From assembly GCF_021190955.1 (NCBI RefSeq), contig NZ_JAIOAO010000008.1, positions 110,610-174,609 on the forward strand: 64,000 bases of DNA, given 5' to 3'. Below are positions 47,361 through 55,530 of the stretch, one piece after another; position 1 is the stretch's first letter, and each line of letters opens with the position of its first letter. This DNA comes from Parachryseolinea silvisoli. GTDB lineage: Bacteria; Bacteroidota; Bacteroidia; Cytophagales; Cyclobacteriaceae. Under the pieces are notes generated by a model. That model made no database searches and was not told where the DNA came from. It saw only the letters and a list, made by a program, of their open reading frames with translations. A program made the translations under genes and the position numbers.

Positions 47361-47420
47361 CCCACATTGTCCCAATTGTTCCCATACGTTCCTATATATT
47401 CCCAACAGTTCCCACAATCG
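47361..47420. repeat. Six tandem 10-bp repeats
   Basis: Blocks starting exactly at 47361, 47371, 47381, 47391, 47401 and 47411 each begin TCCC or TCCT (TCCCACATTG, TCCCAATTGT, TCCCATACGT, TCCTATATAT, TCCCAACAGT, TCCCACAATC). The period is about one helical turn, and the array lies just upstream of the small minus-strand gene. Confidence 0.85.
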
Positions 47421-47461
47421 CAGCACCTTGAGACAAGAAAAAGCAAGGCCAGGATACTCCC

Positions 47462-47516
47462 TACTAAAGCCCTACTAAAGCCGTACTAAAGCCCTATCAA
47501 AGCCCTATGAAAATTA
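47462..47516. repeat. Five tandem 11-bp repeats with an AAAGC core
   Basis: Units TACTAAAGCCC (47462), TACTAAAGCCG (47473), TACTAAAGCCC (47484), TATCAAAGCCC (47495) and a weaker TATGAAAATTA (47506). The 11-bp period and the AAAGC core match the arrays at 53237-53367. Confidence 0.85.
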
Positions 47517-47673
47517 AGCTAACGAAACCTCTACCTGCACCGGAAAAATAAGGTACTATCCATACTATATACCGATCCATGCATAAAGAAAAATATCAGC
47601 TGATCAAGACATCCTCCGAACAACATAACCTATATTGAAACGTTATTCATATCACAAACAAAAAACACACATT

Positions 47674-48867
47674 ATGTACAATTTAAAATTTCCCCTCGGG
47701 AAGATTCTTTCCCTGCTTGTTATCGTGTCAATGCTTTTCGGATCTTGTCAAAACGAAAACGATGTACAGCCGGTTGAAACACAGCCACTATCAAACGACA
47801 TCGCTGTGCTGAAATCGTTTTTATCAGAAACAACAGGTACACCGTTAAGTAACATTACCTTCACAGACGACACCTTCACCATCGATGGCGACGTTGTCAT
47901 GCCGCTAAAAAATGCCCGTGACCACTACGCGAAATTCCAAACAGAAAAAAGTACAACCGGCCGTACCGAGCAACGGCAGTATATGTACCTGTTAACGCCC
48001 GCCGTAGCCGCCGGCATCACCATCTATATCGGTGCTGACGTGCCCAGCGTATGGGTAACGTCCATTAACCAGGCCATATCCAACTGGAACAATGGCGCAG
48101 ACTCGAAGATCCACGCCGCCGTAACGACTACCGCGGCAGGTGCGAGTATCGCCATTTCCATGAATGCAGGGCTTCCCTCCAACGTCATTGCCCAGGCTTC
48201 ATTCCCCGATGCCGCCGGCAACGCCGGTCCTACCGTTCACATAAACCCCGCGTTTAACAGCACGCTTACGGTAAGCCAGAAACAATTCGCCATTACCCAC
48301 GAGTTTGGCCACTGCTTCGGCTTTATGCACACCAACCAAACCAACGGCGCCCTCATTGCCGACACGCCCGTTACGGATGCCAACTCGGTCATGAACTCCG
48401 TGGTGCTCAACTGGAATGGCTTCACATTCTACGACTTCATCGCGTTCGGCAAGCTATACCCCCATACTGCCGGCACACGCCGTTTGCTTCGGTATTTCAG
48501 CAGCGCGAATACCGATCATTTCTACACCATCAACACAAATGAGATTGGCCCAACCGGCAACGGCTGGGCGTTCGAAGGTGGCTCCGGATACGTCTACGGA
48601 ACCCCTACGCCCGGCACCGTGCCGCTCTACCGTTACTACGATGCCGTCACCACAGACCATTTTTACACCCTGAATTTCGGTGAAGTCTCCTGGACCTACG
48701 AAGGCGTCGCCTGCTACGTCTCCGCCACCCAGGTGCCCGGCACCAGACCGCTCTACCGCTATTTCTCCGACGACACCAAAGACCACTTCTACACACTCAA
48801 CTTCGGCGAAGTATCCGGACCGTCATGGACGTATGAAGGCATTGCCTGTTACGTTTGGCAACCGTAA
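47674..48867 (+). CDS. Metalloprotease lipoprotein (M57-like) with C-terminal DUF5648-type repeats
   Basis: A 397-residue lipoprotein. The ATG at 47674 is chosen because it gives a signal peptide with lipobox LFGSC; an upstream TTG at 47635 is open too. The zinc motif HEFGHCFGFMH (HExxHxxGxxH) lies at about 224-234 and VMNSV follows as the met-turn region, which suits M57/astacin-like dual-action peptidases. The last about 125 residues hold three repeats with aromatic Tyr-Arg-Tyr-Phe and DHFYTxNxxE patterns (RLLRYFSSANTDHFYTIN; LYRYYDAVTTDHFYTLN; LYRYFSDDTKDHFYTLN), as in DUF5648-like beta modules. It likely cleaves proteins at the cell surface. Confidence 0.88.
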   Translation: MYNLKFPLGKILSLLVIVSMLFGSCQNENDVQPVETQPLSNDIAVLKSFLSETTGTPLSNITFTDDTFTIDGDVVMPLKNARDHYAKFQTEKSTTGRTEQRQYMYLLTPAVAAGITIYIGADVPSVWVTSINQAISNWNNGADSKIHAAVTTTAAGASIAISMNAGLPSNVIAQASFPDAAGNAGPTVHINPAFNSTLTVSQKQFAITHEFGHCFGFMHTNQTNGALIADTPVTDANSVMNSVVLNWNGFTFYDFIAFGKLYPHTAGTRRLLRYFSSANTDHFYTINTNEIGPTGNGWAFEGGSGYVYGTPTPGTVPLYRYYDAVTTDHFYTLNFGEVSWTYEGVACYVSATQVPGTRPLYRYFSDDTKDHFYTLNFGEVSGPSWTYEGIACYVWQP

Positions 48868-48880
48868 CCTGTAGCACAAA

Positions 48881-48924
48881 AGCCCGTCTATCTGTTCTGG
48901 CGAGAGAGAATAGATAGACGGGCT
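48881..48924 (+). terminator. Hairpin terminator after the metalloprotease
   Basis: A 13-bp perfect stem (AGCCCGTCTATCT and its complement, arms 48881-48893 and 48912-48924), 13 bp after the stop. The T-tract that follows is short (CTTAAT), with a longer T-run at 48946. Confidence 0.65.
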
Positions 48925-49051
48925 CTTAATGCACGTTTCAACGCCCTTTTTTTATTCAAAAGCCCCTCACATCTTACAACAGTTTTATAAACCCGGGTAA
49001 TGCATTTTTAGAGTAAAAACAACGCTGTATACTTGTTGTGTAAACGCTCCA

Positions 49052-50986
49052 ATGCACCTCTCCATCAACCGCTTACACATCGCCGGCAAAAACGCCGCCC
49101 TGCTGGTTGCCATGCTGCTGCTACTGCCGGCCCTGGCAACCGCCCAGAAGAACACCAATGCCGAACGGGCCGCCGCCCTGCGCGCCAAATTCAAAGACGC
49201 CAAATTGGCCCTGTACGGCTATCAGTCGGAGTATACCTTCGACATCCGCAACAGTACCCTGCAGGCCACACTCCGCGAGCAGCTCGACATCATCGCCCTC
49301 GACGGCAGCGTCGACTATAACCGCCCCGTGTTCTACAACGACAACATCACCGTCGGCGAAACCGAGCTGCGCTACACGTCCGGCAAAAGCCTGCCCGTTT
49401 CGAAAACCTGTGGCAACTACGAGGTAGAGGATATCTTCTATTCCGACGCCAAAGTCTGCGCCTACAAGTTTTTTTTACTCTCGCCCGGCACCGAGGTCAC
49501 GTTCACCTCACGCCAGACCTATACCGACACACGATACCTCACCAAAATCTTCTTTCACGACGACCTTCCCGTCGAAGAACGCACCATAACCTTCAGCATC
49601 CCCGCCAGCGCCACCGTGGAATTCATCGAGAAGAATTTCGATGGCCACAACATCACCCGCACCGTCACGCCCGACGGCTCCCGCAAAATATACCGCTACA
49701 CGGCTAAAAACCTGAAAGCCTTGAAAAGTGAGTCTCACTCGCTGGGCCCGCTGCATAATTACCCCCACCTGGTGGTCATCAGCAAAGACTTCACCGCCAG
49801 CAACGTAAAAACCAACGTCATCGCCTCCGTAGACGACTTGTATAAATGGTACGCCAGCCTCGTCAAAGAGGTGAAGAACGATCAGGCGCCCATGAAAGCG
49901 GAAGTGGCCCGCCTCACCGCCACCGCCAAAACCCCCGAAGACAAAATCAAAGCCATCTACTATTGGGTTCAGGATAACATCAAATACATCGCCTTTGAAG
50001 ACGGCATCGCCGGCCTCAAACCCGACGCCGCCCAGAATGTATACAACAACCGCTACGGCGACTGCAAAGGCATGGCCAACCTCACCAAGGAAATGCTGAA
50101 AATCGCCGGGTTCGATGCACGCATCACCTGGATCGGCACCAACCGCATTCCCTATAGTTACGAAGTGCCCTCGCTGGCCGTCGACAACCACATGATCTGC
50201 ACCGTCACCGTCGGCGACAAACAATACATTCTCGACGCCACCGAAAAATACATAGCCCTCGGCATGCACGGCGAGCGCATCCAGGGCAAGGAAATGCTCA
50301 TTGAAAACGGCGACAAGTTCATCGTTAAAAAAGTGCCCGTGTCCGGCGCCGACCAAAACCTGATCTTGCAGGAAGAGAGTCTCCTGCTGGAAGGCGACCT
50401 CCTCCGGGGCCAGGGAGCCATGACCATCCACGGCGAATCAAAAAAGAATATCCTGTACATGTCTACCAACATCCGCCAGGAGGACAAACACAAGCTGTTC
50501 GACAACCTGGTCGTACCCGACTATACCAATGTGGACCAGGTAAAGGTCACCAATACACCGCCCATCGACCGCGAAAAGGCCATGGAGATAAAATATACCT
50601 ACGGGCTCACCAACAAGGTAACGCGATTCGACAACGAGCTGTACATCGACGTGGACTGGAACAAAGCCTTCAAAAACCTCAAAATGGAAGACGAGCGTCT
50701 GTCCGATTATTACTTCAACCGCAAGATTAACACCAAAGTCACCAAAAAACTGAAGGTGCCCGACGGCTACACCGTCACACATCTTCCCAAAGGCCTGCGG
50801 AAAAGCAACGACGACTTCTCCATCCTGGTAAGTTTTGAGCAAAAAGGGTCCGAGCTGATGTATACCAACCAGATCATCATCAACCACGGCCGCATTAAAA
50901 AATCCGACTTCGCCACCTGGAATGCCGCCATCCAGGAGCTGAATGAAGTCTACAACGACCAGGTTGTATTAACCAAAAAGAACTAA
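49052..50986 (+). CDS. DUF3857/transglutaminase-like protein (catalytic residues present)
   Basis: A 644-residue exported protein. The signal peptide ends ALATAQ (about 32). A DUF3857 beta domain covers about 50-250. A transglutaminase-like domain follows with the Cys of YGDCKGMANLTKEML, the His of VDNHMICTVTVG and the Asp of YILDATEKY, a full Cys-His-Asp set. The C-terminal part is a DUF3858-like beta domain. Family members are thought to cross-link or cleave peptides in the envelope; the substrate is unknown. It is followed 8 bp later by a paralog, so both are co-transcribed. Confidence 0.9.
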   Translation: MHLSINRLHIAGKNAALLVAMLLLLPALATAQKNTNAERAAALRAKFKDAKLALYGYQSEYTFDIRNSTLQATLREQLDIIALDGSVDYNRPVFYNDNITVGETELRYTSGKSLPVSKTCGNYEVEDIFYSDAKVCAYKFFLLSPGTEVTFTSRQTYTDTRYLTKIFFHDDLPVEERTITFSIPASATVEFIEKNFDGHNITRTVTPDGSRKIYRYTAKNLKALKSESHSLGPLHNYPHLVVISKDFTASNVKTNVIASVDDLYKWYASLVKEVKNDQAPMKAEVARLTATAKTPEDKIKAIYYWVQDNIKYIAFEDGIAGLKPDAAQNVYNNRYGDCKGMANLTKEMLKIAGFDARITWIGTNRIPYSYEVPSLAVDNHMICTVTVGDKQYILDATEKYIALGMHGERIQGKEMLIENGDKFIVKKVPVSGADQNLILQEESLLLEGDLLRGQGAMTIHGESKKNILYMSTNIRQEDKHKLFDNLVVPDYTNVDQVKVTNTPPIDREKAMEIKYTYGLTNKVTRFDNELYIDVDWNKAFKNLKMEDERLSDYYFNRKINTKVTKKLKVPDGYTVTHLPKGLRKSNDDFSILVSFEQKGSELMYTNQIIINHGRIKKSDFATWNAAIQELNEVYNDQVVLTKKN

Positions 50987-50994
50987 TCTCCTTT

Positions 50995-53136
50995 ATGAAC
51001 AATATCGTACGCGTGGCAACCTGCCTGTTGCTCTGCCTCGTCACCACCACCGGCCCCCTGCTGGCCGCCGACCGCACCGATGAACTGAAACAGGAAATGT
51101 GGAGCTCTTCCGACAAAGATTTCAAAGTCGTGGTGATCCCCGACAAATGGAAAGACAAATCGGCCGTCATCATCGCCCGGTTGAACCGGTTTGAGTACCG
51201 CAAGCAAGCCATGGCCGCGCTCCTCAACATCAATCAATACAACCACTACCGCATCCGGCTGAACGACAAAAACGCCGTCAATGAGTACGCCGAGATCAGC
51301 TTTAAATCCGGCGACAAGGGCCGCGCCCGTGTCTACGTGGGCTTTAAAGTCATCAAGCCCAATGGCCGGGAAATTATAGTAGACCCCGCCACCGCCGTAA
51401 CGATGGAGCGGAAAGGTTCGGATGGATACGCCTATAAAAAGATTGCCATCCCCAACCTGGAGCCCGGCGACATCCTGGATTACTATATCTGCGAGGAAGA
51501 GGAAAGGCTGATCACGTCGTTGATTGAATTCTTCGATCCCATCATCCACAACCTGCGGCAGGAGTATCCGGTCATGAAACAAAAGCTGCAATTCAAAGTA
51601 CAGCGCCGCTGCTACATCAACCTGCGCTCGATCAACGGCGCGCCCGAGCTGAAGCTCGTGACGGACGAAGAAAAAGATGAACAGTATTACAGCCTGGAAG
51701 ACGGCGACCGCGACGGCATAGCCGAAATGAAATGGCTCTATCCCAACCGCGACGTGCCCACCGTTAAATTCCGCGCAGCCTATGCCTCCAACAAGGGTAT
51801 AAACAGCTACGACGTATTGCTGGGTGAGCAGGGCGAAGTAAAAAGCAAGGTAACGGCCGACGAGCTGGCCGAGGTTTCCAATACCATGCTGAAAATGTCG
51901 GCGCTCTATGCCTACAACACGGCCAACAAGTATCTTAAAAAGAACTATAAAGGCCCTACCGATAATTTCTCGGTGGCGAAGGCCGGCTACTACTACAACC
52001 GCCATGAATTGCTGGGCAAAAGCGAAACGCTCACGCTACAAAACGAGAACCTTCCCACCGAGCGTGAGATGAATTTTATCGCATCGTTTTCCACCTTTCT
52101 GAAAGACGAGGACATCCCCCACGACATCGTCGTGGCCGTAGCCCGACGCATCTCCAGCGTCGACGATGTGATCTTTGAAAGCGAGCTGGACTACCTCATC
52201 CGCGTACGCCAGGGCAAAGACTTCCTGTATTTCTCCCCGTACTCCATCTACACCGTGCCGGGCGCCATACCTTCCTCGCTGCAGGGAGCCGACGCCTACG
52301 CGTTCGACGGCCTGACCAAAGCCTCGCGCTGGGTGCCCCAGCGCACCACGCTGCCCGCCTTCACCAAAGACGACAACGTCAACGGCACAACCATGACTGT
52401 AAAATTGTCGCCCGACCTGCAGCACGCCACCCTCAACGTCCGGCGAAGTGTCATGGGCGTGGAAAAGCCCTACGATCAATACCGCTTGCTCGACGTCTAT
52501 GATGCCATTGAAGAGGACAACAAATCGTACGCAGCCTACGAATACGAATATCCGTCCAAGAAAAAGAAAGAGTACATGGCCCTGCAGCAGGCCTACCAGC
52601 AAAATCGCAGCAAGACCAAGACCGACGCGCTGAAAGACATGATCGCGGACGACTACGAGTTTAAGGCAGACGATCCGACCGACCTCACCATCCTACAGAC
52701 CGGCCGCAGCGACAAAGACCCGGCCATGATCTACTCATTCACCTTCGGCACCGACGAACTGGTAAAAAAGACGGGGCCGAACTACCTGGTCGACATCGGC
52801 AAGCTCATCGAAGGACAGGTCAGTATCGAGAAAGCCGAGTTGACCCGCGACCAAAACATCTATTTCGACAACGCCCGCTCATTTCGCTACACCATCACCC
52901 TGGAAATACCCGAGGGCTACCAGGTGCAGGGCCTCGATAAGCTCAACAGCCGCGTAGAAAACGCCGTGGGTGGATTCACCAGCACCGCCAAAGAAGAAAA
53001 CGGCAAGGTGGTGATCGAAACCTATAAACACTACGACGTTACCTATGCCTCCAAAAACGAATGGCCCAACATCGTGGCGTTTGTCAACGCAGCGCATAAT
53101 TTCACCGGCCAGAAAATTCTGTTGAAGAAGAAATAG
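50995..53136 (+). CDS. DUF3857 paralog lacking the transglutaminase cysteine
   Basis: A 713-residue exported protein with a signal peptide ending PLLAAD. The DUF3857 part (ADRTDELKQEMWSSSDKDFKVV to about 260) and the C-terminal beta domain resemble those of the gene just upstream. In the position of the transglutaminase core I find no Cys-Lys-Gly-like motif; the region reads YYYNRHELLGKSETLTL and later RVRQGKDFLYFSPYSIY. It is therefore probably a non-catalytic paralog, perhaps a partner of the upstream enzyme. A fragment (about codons 436-540) is duplicated at 57361-57625. Confidence 0.88.
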   Translation: MNNIVRVATCLLLCLVTTTGPLLAADRTDELKQEMWSSSDKDFKVVVIPDKWKDKSAVIIARLNRFEYRKQAMAALLNINQYNHYRIRLNDKNAVNEYAEISFKSGDKGRARVYVGFKVIKPNGREIIVDPATAVTMERKGSDGYAYKKIAIPNLEPGDILDYYICEEEERLITSLIEFFDPIIHNLRQEYPVMKQKLQFKVQRRCYINLRSINGAPELKLVTDEEKDEQYYSLEDGDRDGIAEMKWLYPNRDVPTVKFRAAYASNKGINSYDVLLGEQGEVKSKVTADELAEVSNTMLKMSALYAYNTANKYLKKNYKGPTDNFSVAKAGYYYNRHELLGKSETLTLQNENLPTEREMNFIASFSTFLKDEDIPHDIVVAVARRISSVDDVIFESELDYLIRVRQGKDFLYFSPYSIYTVPGAIPSSLQGADAYAFDGLTKASRWVPQRTTLPAFTKDDNVNGTTMTVKLSPDLQHATLNVRRSVMGVEKPYDQYRLLDVYDAIEEDNKSYAAYEYEYPSKKKKEYMALQQAYQQNRSKTKTDALKDMIADDYEFKADDPTDLTILQTGRSDKDPAMIYSFTFGTDELVKKTGPNYLVDIGKLIEGQVSIEKAELTRDQNIYFDNARSFRYTITLEIPEGYQVQGLDKLNSRVENAVGGFTSTAKEENGKVVIETYKHYDVTYASKNEWPNIVAFVNAAHNFTGQKILLKKK

Positions 53137-53164
53137 GTCTTTCGAGTTTTTGAAGTTTAGGAAG

Positions 53165-53189
53165 GCCGCCTGAAAGGGCGGCTTTTTTT
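53165..53189 (+). terminator. Rho-independent terminator after the DUF3857 pair
   Basis: Stem GCCGCC (53165-53170) pairs with GGCGGC (53177-53182), extended by flanking A/T pairs and followed by seven T (53183-53189). It lies 29 bp after the stop codon and ends the two-gene operon. Confidence 0.85.
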
Positions 53190-53236
53190 ATTATCTTCCG
53201 CCTATATGCCCAGGATCAAGCGCGGTAGTGCCGATC

Positions 53237-53367
53237 TTAAGCCGCACATAAAGCATAGATAAAGCATGGATAAGGCAGCGTACTATATAGTGGCTTATCA
53301 GTGCTTTAATGATGCTTTAATGATGCTTTATCTATGCTTTATCCTTGCTATATACGTGGCTTTGACC
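53237..53367. repeat. Inverted array of 11-bp repeats with an AAAGC/GCTTT core
   Basis: Four 11-bp units with ATAAAGCAT-type sequence start at 53237, 53248, 53259 and 53270. After a 10-bp AT-rich spacer (TACTATATAG), seven 11-bp units of the opposite sense follow exactly from 53291 to 53367 (TGGCTTATCAG, TGCTTTAATGA twice, TGCTTTATCTA, TGCTTTATCCT, TGCTATATACG, TGGCTTTGACC). Bases 53248-53267 are a perfect complement of 53323-53342, so a long hairpin can form. Confidence 0.9.
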
Positions 53368-53456
53368 CGGAGTATCCTGGGCCCTCGGCCGGAGCAAGAC
53401 GCCACGCCGGAGGATCAAGCGCAGTGGAGGCATCCTTAGACCATCCTCGCCCCTAC

Positions 53457-53537
53457 AGTTGAAGCATAGATAAGGCAACGCCCCTATAGGGTGCTTCAAC
53501 TATACTGCAGCTATGCTGCAGATATGCTCCACCCCTG
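53457..53537. repeat. Second cluster of 11-bp periodic sequence with a hairpin
   Basis: Words spaced 11 bp apart from 53461 (GAAGCATAGAT, AAGGCAACGCC, CCTATAGGGTG, CTTCAACTATA, CTGCAGCTATG, CTGCAGATATG). A 10-bp perfect inverted repeat, AGTTGAAGCA (53457-53466) with TGCTTCAACT (53492-53501), encloses the middle. The sequence GAAGCATAGATAAGGCA repeats that of the first array. Confidence 0.75.
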
Positions 53538-53612
53538 ACGTTGACCTGGCGTGTCCAGGGAAATGCTGACGATTTCTATGCCTTATGCAAGGGCGTTTAG
53601 ATAAGTCCAGCC

Positions 53613-53705
53613 AGCCTTGAAGGGGCGTAATACAATAACCCAGGCCAGAGCGGCAGCGGAGGCCTGGGCAGACAACAGACTATACATAAGCCCTGAAGGG
53701 GCGTA
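53613..53705. repeat. REP-like element: two CCTGAAGGGGCGTAA motifs around a hairpin
   Basis: AGCCTTGAAGGGGCGTAA at 53613 and AGCCCTGAAGGGGCGTAA at 53688 differ by one base. Between them is a perfect 8-bp stem CCCAGGCC (53639-53646) with GGCCTGGG (53661-53668). This motif pair around a CCCAGG hairpin is a form I recall as recurrent in Bacteroidota genomes, but the copy number here cannot be told from one window. Confidence 0.6.
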
Positions 53706-53750
53706 ACAATTCGAGGCACGCACCGATGCCTGTATCTTGTTCAAGGCCTT

Positions 53751-54040
53751 CCACCGAAACCAACCCACCCCGCCGTCGGTCCATCACTACAGACCTGTAA
53801 GTCGTGACTATTTCAAAGATCAGACGTTTTAGCCCGCAACAAAAACATAAAAACTCTATCTTGTTACGAACACGATCCTATTCAAACGTAATCGAATGAC
53901 AATTTTAACCTACCCCCAAGTACTGGAGGAAATCGAAAAAACAGTTTGAGTGCAAATGTCAATCTGCTGTTGGGGATCGGATTCACTAGGGCGACCAAAT
54001 ATTCGATTAAGTCATTGTATCAGAAAGCCGGGAATACAGG
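53751..54040 (+). repeat. Left arm of a direct repeat of about 290 bp
   Basis: This segment matches 56126-56420 at high identity: identical words include TGTAAGTCGTGACTATTTCA and the first 43 bases of the SIR2-like gene. Similarity covers about 147 bp of upstream sequence and the start of the gene, then fades near 54040. The arms flank the kinase/DUF3010 pair. Confidence 0.85.
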
Positions 54041-54045
54041 TATAA
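53898..54045 (+). pseudogene. Frameshifted 5' fragment of the SIR2-like DUF4917 gene
   Basis: The first 14 codons (MTILTYPQVLEEIE) are identical in translation to the intact gene at 56274. A one-base deletion after codon 15 then shifts the frame and gives a TGA. Corrected for the shift, the next codons read NLLLGIGFTRATKYSIKSLYQKA, clearly homologous to NLLVGNGFSRAFADQIFDYKSLYQKA. Similarity ends there, so the remaining about 270 codons are absent. It is a dead remnant at the edge of the inserted cassette. Confidence 0.85.
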
Positions 54046-54059
54046 TGTTTAGGTAGGTA

Positions 54060-55073
54060 TTATGCAATGGTGGTATCCCTAATCACTTTAAAAAATTCGA
54101 TCTCAACTTGGTCATCCGGGAGATTGACATAGCAATAACTATTTTTCCGGACGCCGTTCTTCTTATAGTCAATTGCCCAACCGCCTCTTTTCTTATATTT
54201 ACTTAGAGAAAAGGTATCTCCATTATTATTACCCGTCCAATTGTCACTATCAATGAAAACCCAGTCAATATTGAACTTAAGCTTTTCCAAAGCCTGCCTA
54301 AATGTCGTACAAGTCTGGAAACGAGTAGCTTTACCTTTGTGAATAGACTTATTTAGAATCCTTAAAACATTAGCGGGAATATGAAGCAAATGCTGCCGAG
54401 GTGGGAATAAGTCTTTTTTTACTGCCGTTAACCATTCTTCCTTTGTCTTGAAATTGAAAGGAAGATCGTTCGTATTGTTTAGGAGTCTGTAAAATGTAAC
54501 ACCTGTGGCATAAATGTCGCTTAACTTGTCCATAGGATTCCCTTCGATTACTTCCAATGGCTGGTGTGGTTTGTAGCCTAACACATCACTTGGATCCAAA
54601 TGATAATTAATTGCCAATCCAAAATCCGAAAGTTTCGCCTCACCGTTGTCTCCGAACATAATGTTTCCCGGCTTTACATCGCGATGTAACACATTGCTGT
54701 TATGGGCGTGCTCAAGCCCCAATAGACTTTGTTGTATAATCTTACATGCCTCTTTCACCGAAATAAATCGCTTCTCGATATGCTTTTGAATTGAGCCCTT
54801 GGCCAAGTACTCCATTCCAATGATTACGACGGGTTCGGAATTGAAGAGCGTTGCCCTAACATCTTTAACATCAACAATATGCTTATGTCTACATAAATCC
54901 AAAGTCTGACCCTCCTTAACTGCGGTTACAAACCTATCAGGGTCAGGAACTTTAATAACCTTCACTGCTATTTCCCTTTGCAAGAATGGGTCATAACACA
55001 AAAAAACGTGTCCAAAAAAGCCACTTCCTAAATGGCCAATGATTTGAAATTTATCGATAGAAGTTCCTGTCAT
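54060..55073 (-). CDS. Serine/threonine protein kinase with small C-terminal domain
   Basis: A 337-residue eukaryote-like kinase without membrane helices. The glycine loop is GHLGSGFFGHVF (13-24), the ATP Lys is in EIAVKVI (38), the catalytic loop HRDVKPGN is at 130-137 and DFG at 150-152; all are intact, so activity is expected. The C-terminal about 75 residues (from IDWVFIDSDNWTGNNNG) form a small beta-rich domain I do not recognise. The gene starts one base after the stop of the DUF3010-like gene upstream, so the pair is translationally coupled. Base composition is lower in GC than most of the window. Soluble kinases of this kind occur in defence systems, but that role is inference. Confidence 0.93.
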   Translation of the reverse strand: MTGTSIDKFQIIGHLGSGFFGHVFLCYDPFLQREIAVKVIKVPDPDRFVTAVKEGQTLDLCRHKHIVDVKDVRATLFNSEPVVIIGMEYLAKGSIQKHIEKRFISVKEACKIIQQSLLGLEHAHNSNVLHRDVKPGNIMFGDNGEAKLSDFGLAINYHLDPSDVLGYKPHQPLEVIEGNPMDKLSDIYATGVTFYRLLNNTNDLPFNFKTKEEWLTAVKKDLFPPRQHLLHIPANVLRILNKSIHKGKATRFQTCTTFRQALEKLKFNIDWVFIDSDNWTGNNNGDTFSLSKYKKRGGWAIDYKKNGVRKNSYCYVNLPDDQVEIEFFKVIRDTTIA

Positions 55074-55074
55074 T

Positions 55075-55530
55075 TTACAATAAGTTAAACCAAGCCACTA
55101 ATACCGCCTCTTTTGTTGGCTTATCCCAATATGGAGGATGTGTACCGATTATTGGGTCAATGTATGCAAATACATCCGTCTTCTTCGGTTGACCAAACTT
55201 AGTCGCATTGATGGCTGGCGAGGAATAGCTCTTTATTGGACGATTCTTCTTCTTAGCAAGTAGGTTCAAGATTGCTTGCGGATAACAGGATGTCTTAATT
55301 TGGTCTAATGATGTTAGATTCAACGATATTTTATGCGCAAGCTGATCCGGTTGATGTTTGTCAATAATTAGAGAGAGTTGAGTTTCAAACCACTCCATCA
55401 AATCCGCAGTGTCCATACTATTTGGATAAACTATTTTGTTCTTCTCAAGAATTTTCGGTGGAGTGGCTAGTCCGTCAAGAACACAATATCTGAAATCATT
55501 TTTTGTAAAGTTAAAGCCAATTATTCTCAT
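55075..55530 (-). CDS. DUF3010-like (RNase H fold) protein upstream of the kinase
   Basis: A 151-residue protein: MRIIGFNFTKNDFRYCVLDGL at the N-terminus, a central LMEWFETQLSLIIDKHQPDQLA helix, then SYSSPAINATKFGQPKKTDVFAY. The N-terminal strand-turn-strand and the late SPAxIxA-Lys block resemble the DUF3010 family, which has an RNase H/RuvC-like fold. The family match is by eye and moderate. Catalytic carboxylates are not evident; the first-strand Asp position is Asn or Phe here. It forms a tight two-gene unit with the kinase and may be its substrate or partner. Confidence 0.6.
   Translation of the reverse strand: MRIIGFNFTKNDFRYCVLDGLATPPKILEKNKIVYPNSMDTADLMEWFETQLSLIIDKHQPDQLAHKISLNLTSLDQIKTSCYPQAILNLLAKKKNRPIKSYSSPAINATKFGQPKKTDVFAYIDPIIGTHPPYWDKPTKEAVLVAWFNLL

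Noticed and set aside
47361..47516. CRISPR-like array
   Set aside because: Units of 10-11 bp follow one another without spacers, so this is a tandem repeat and not a CRISPR.
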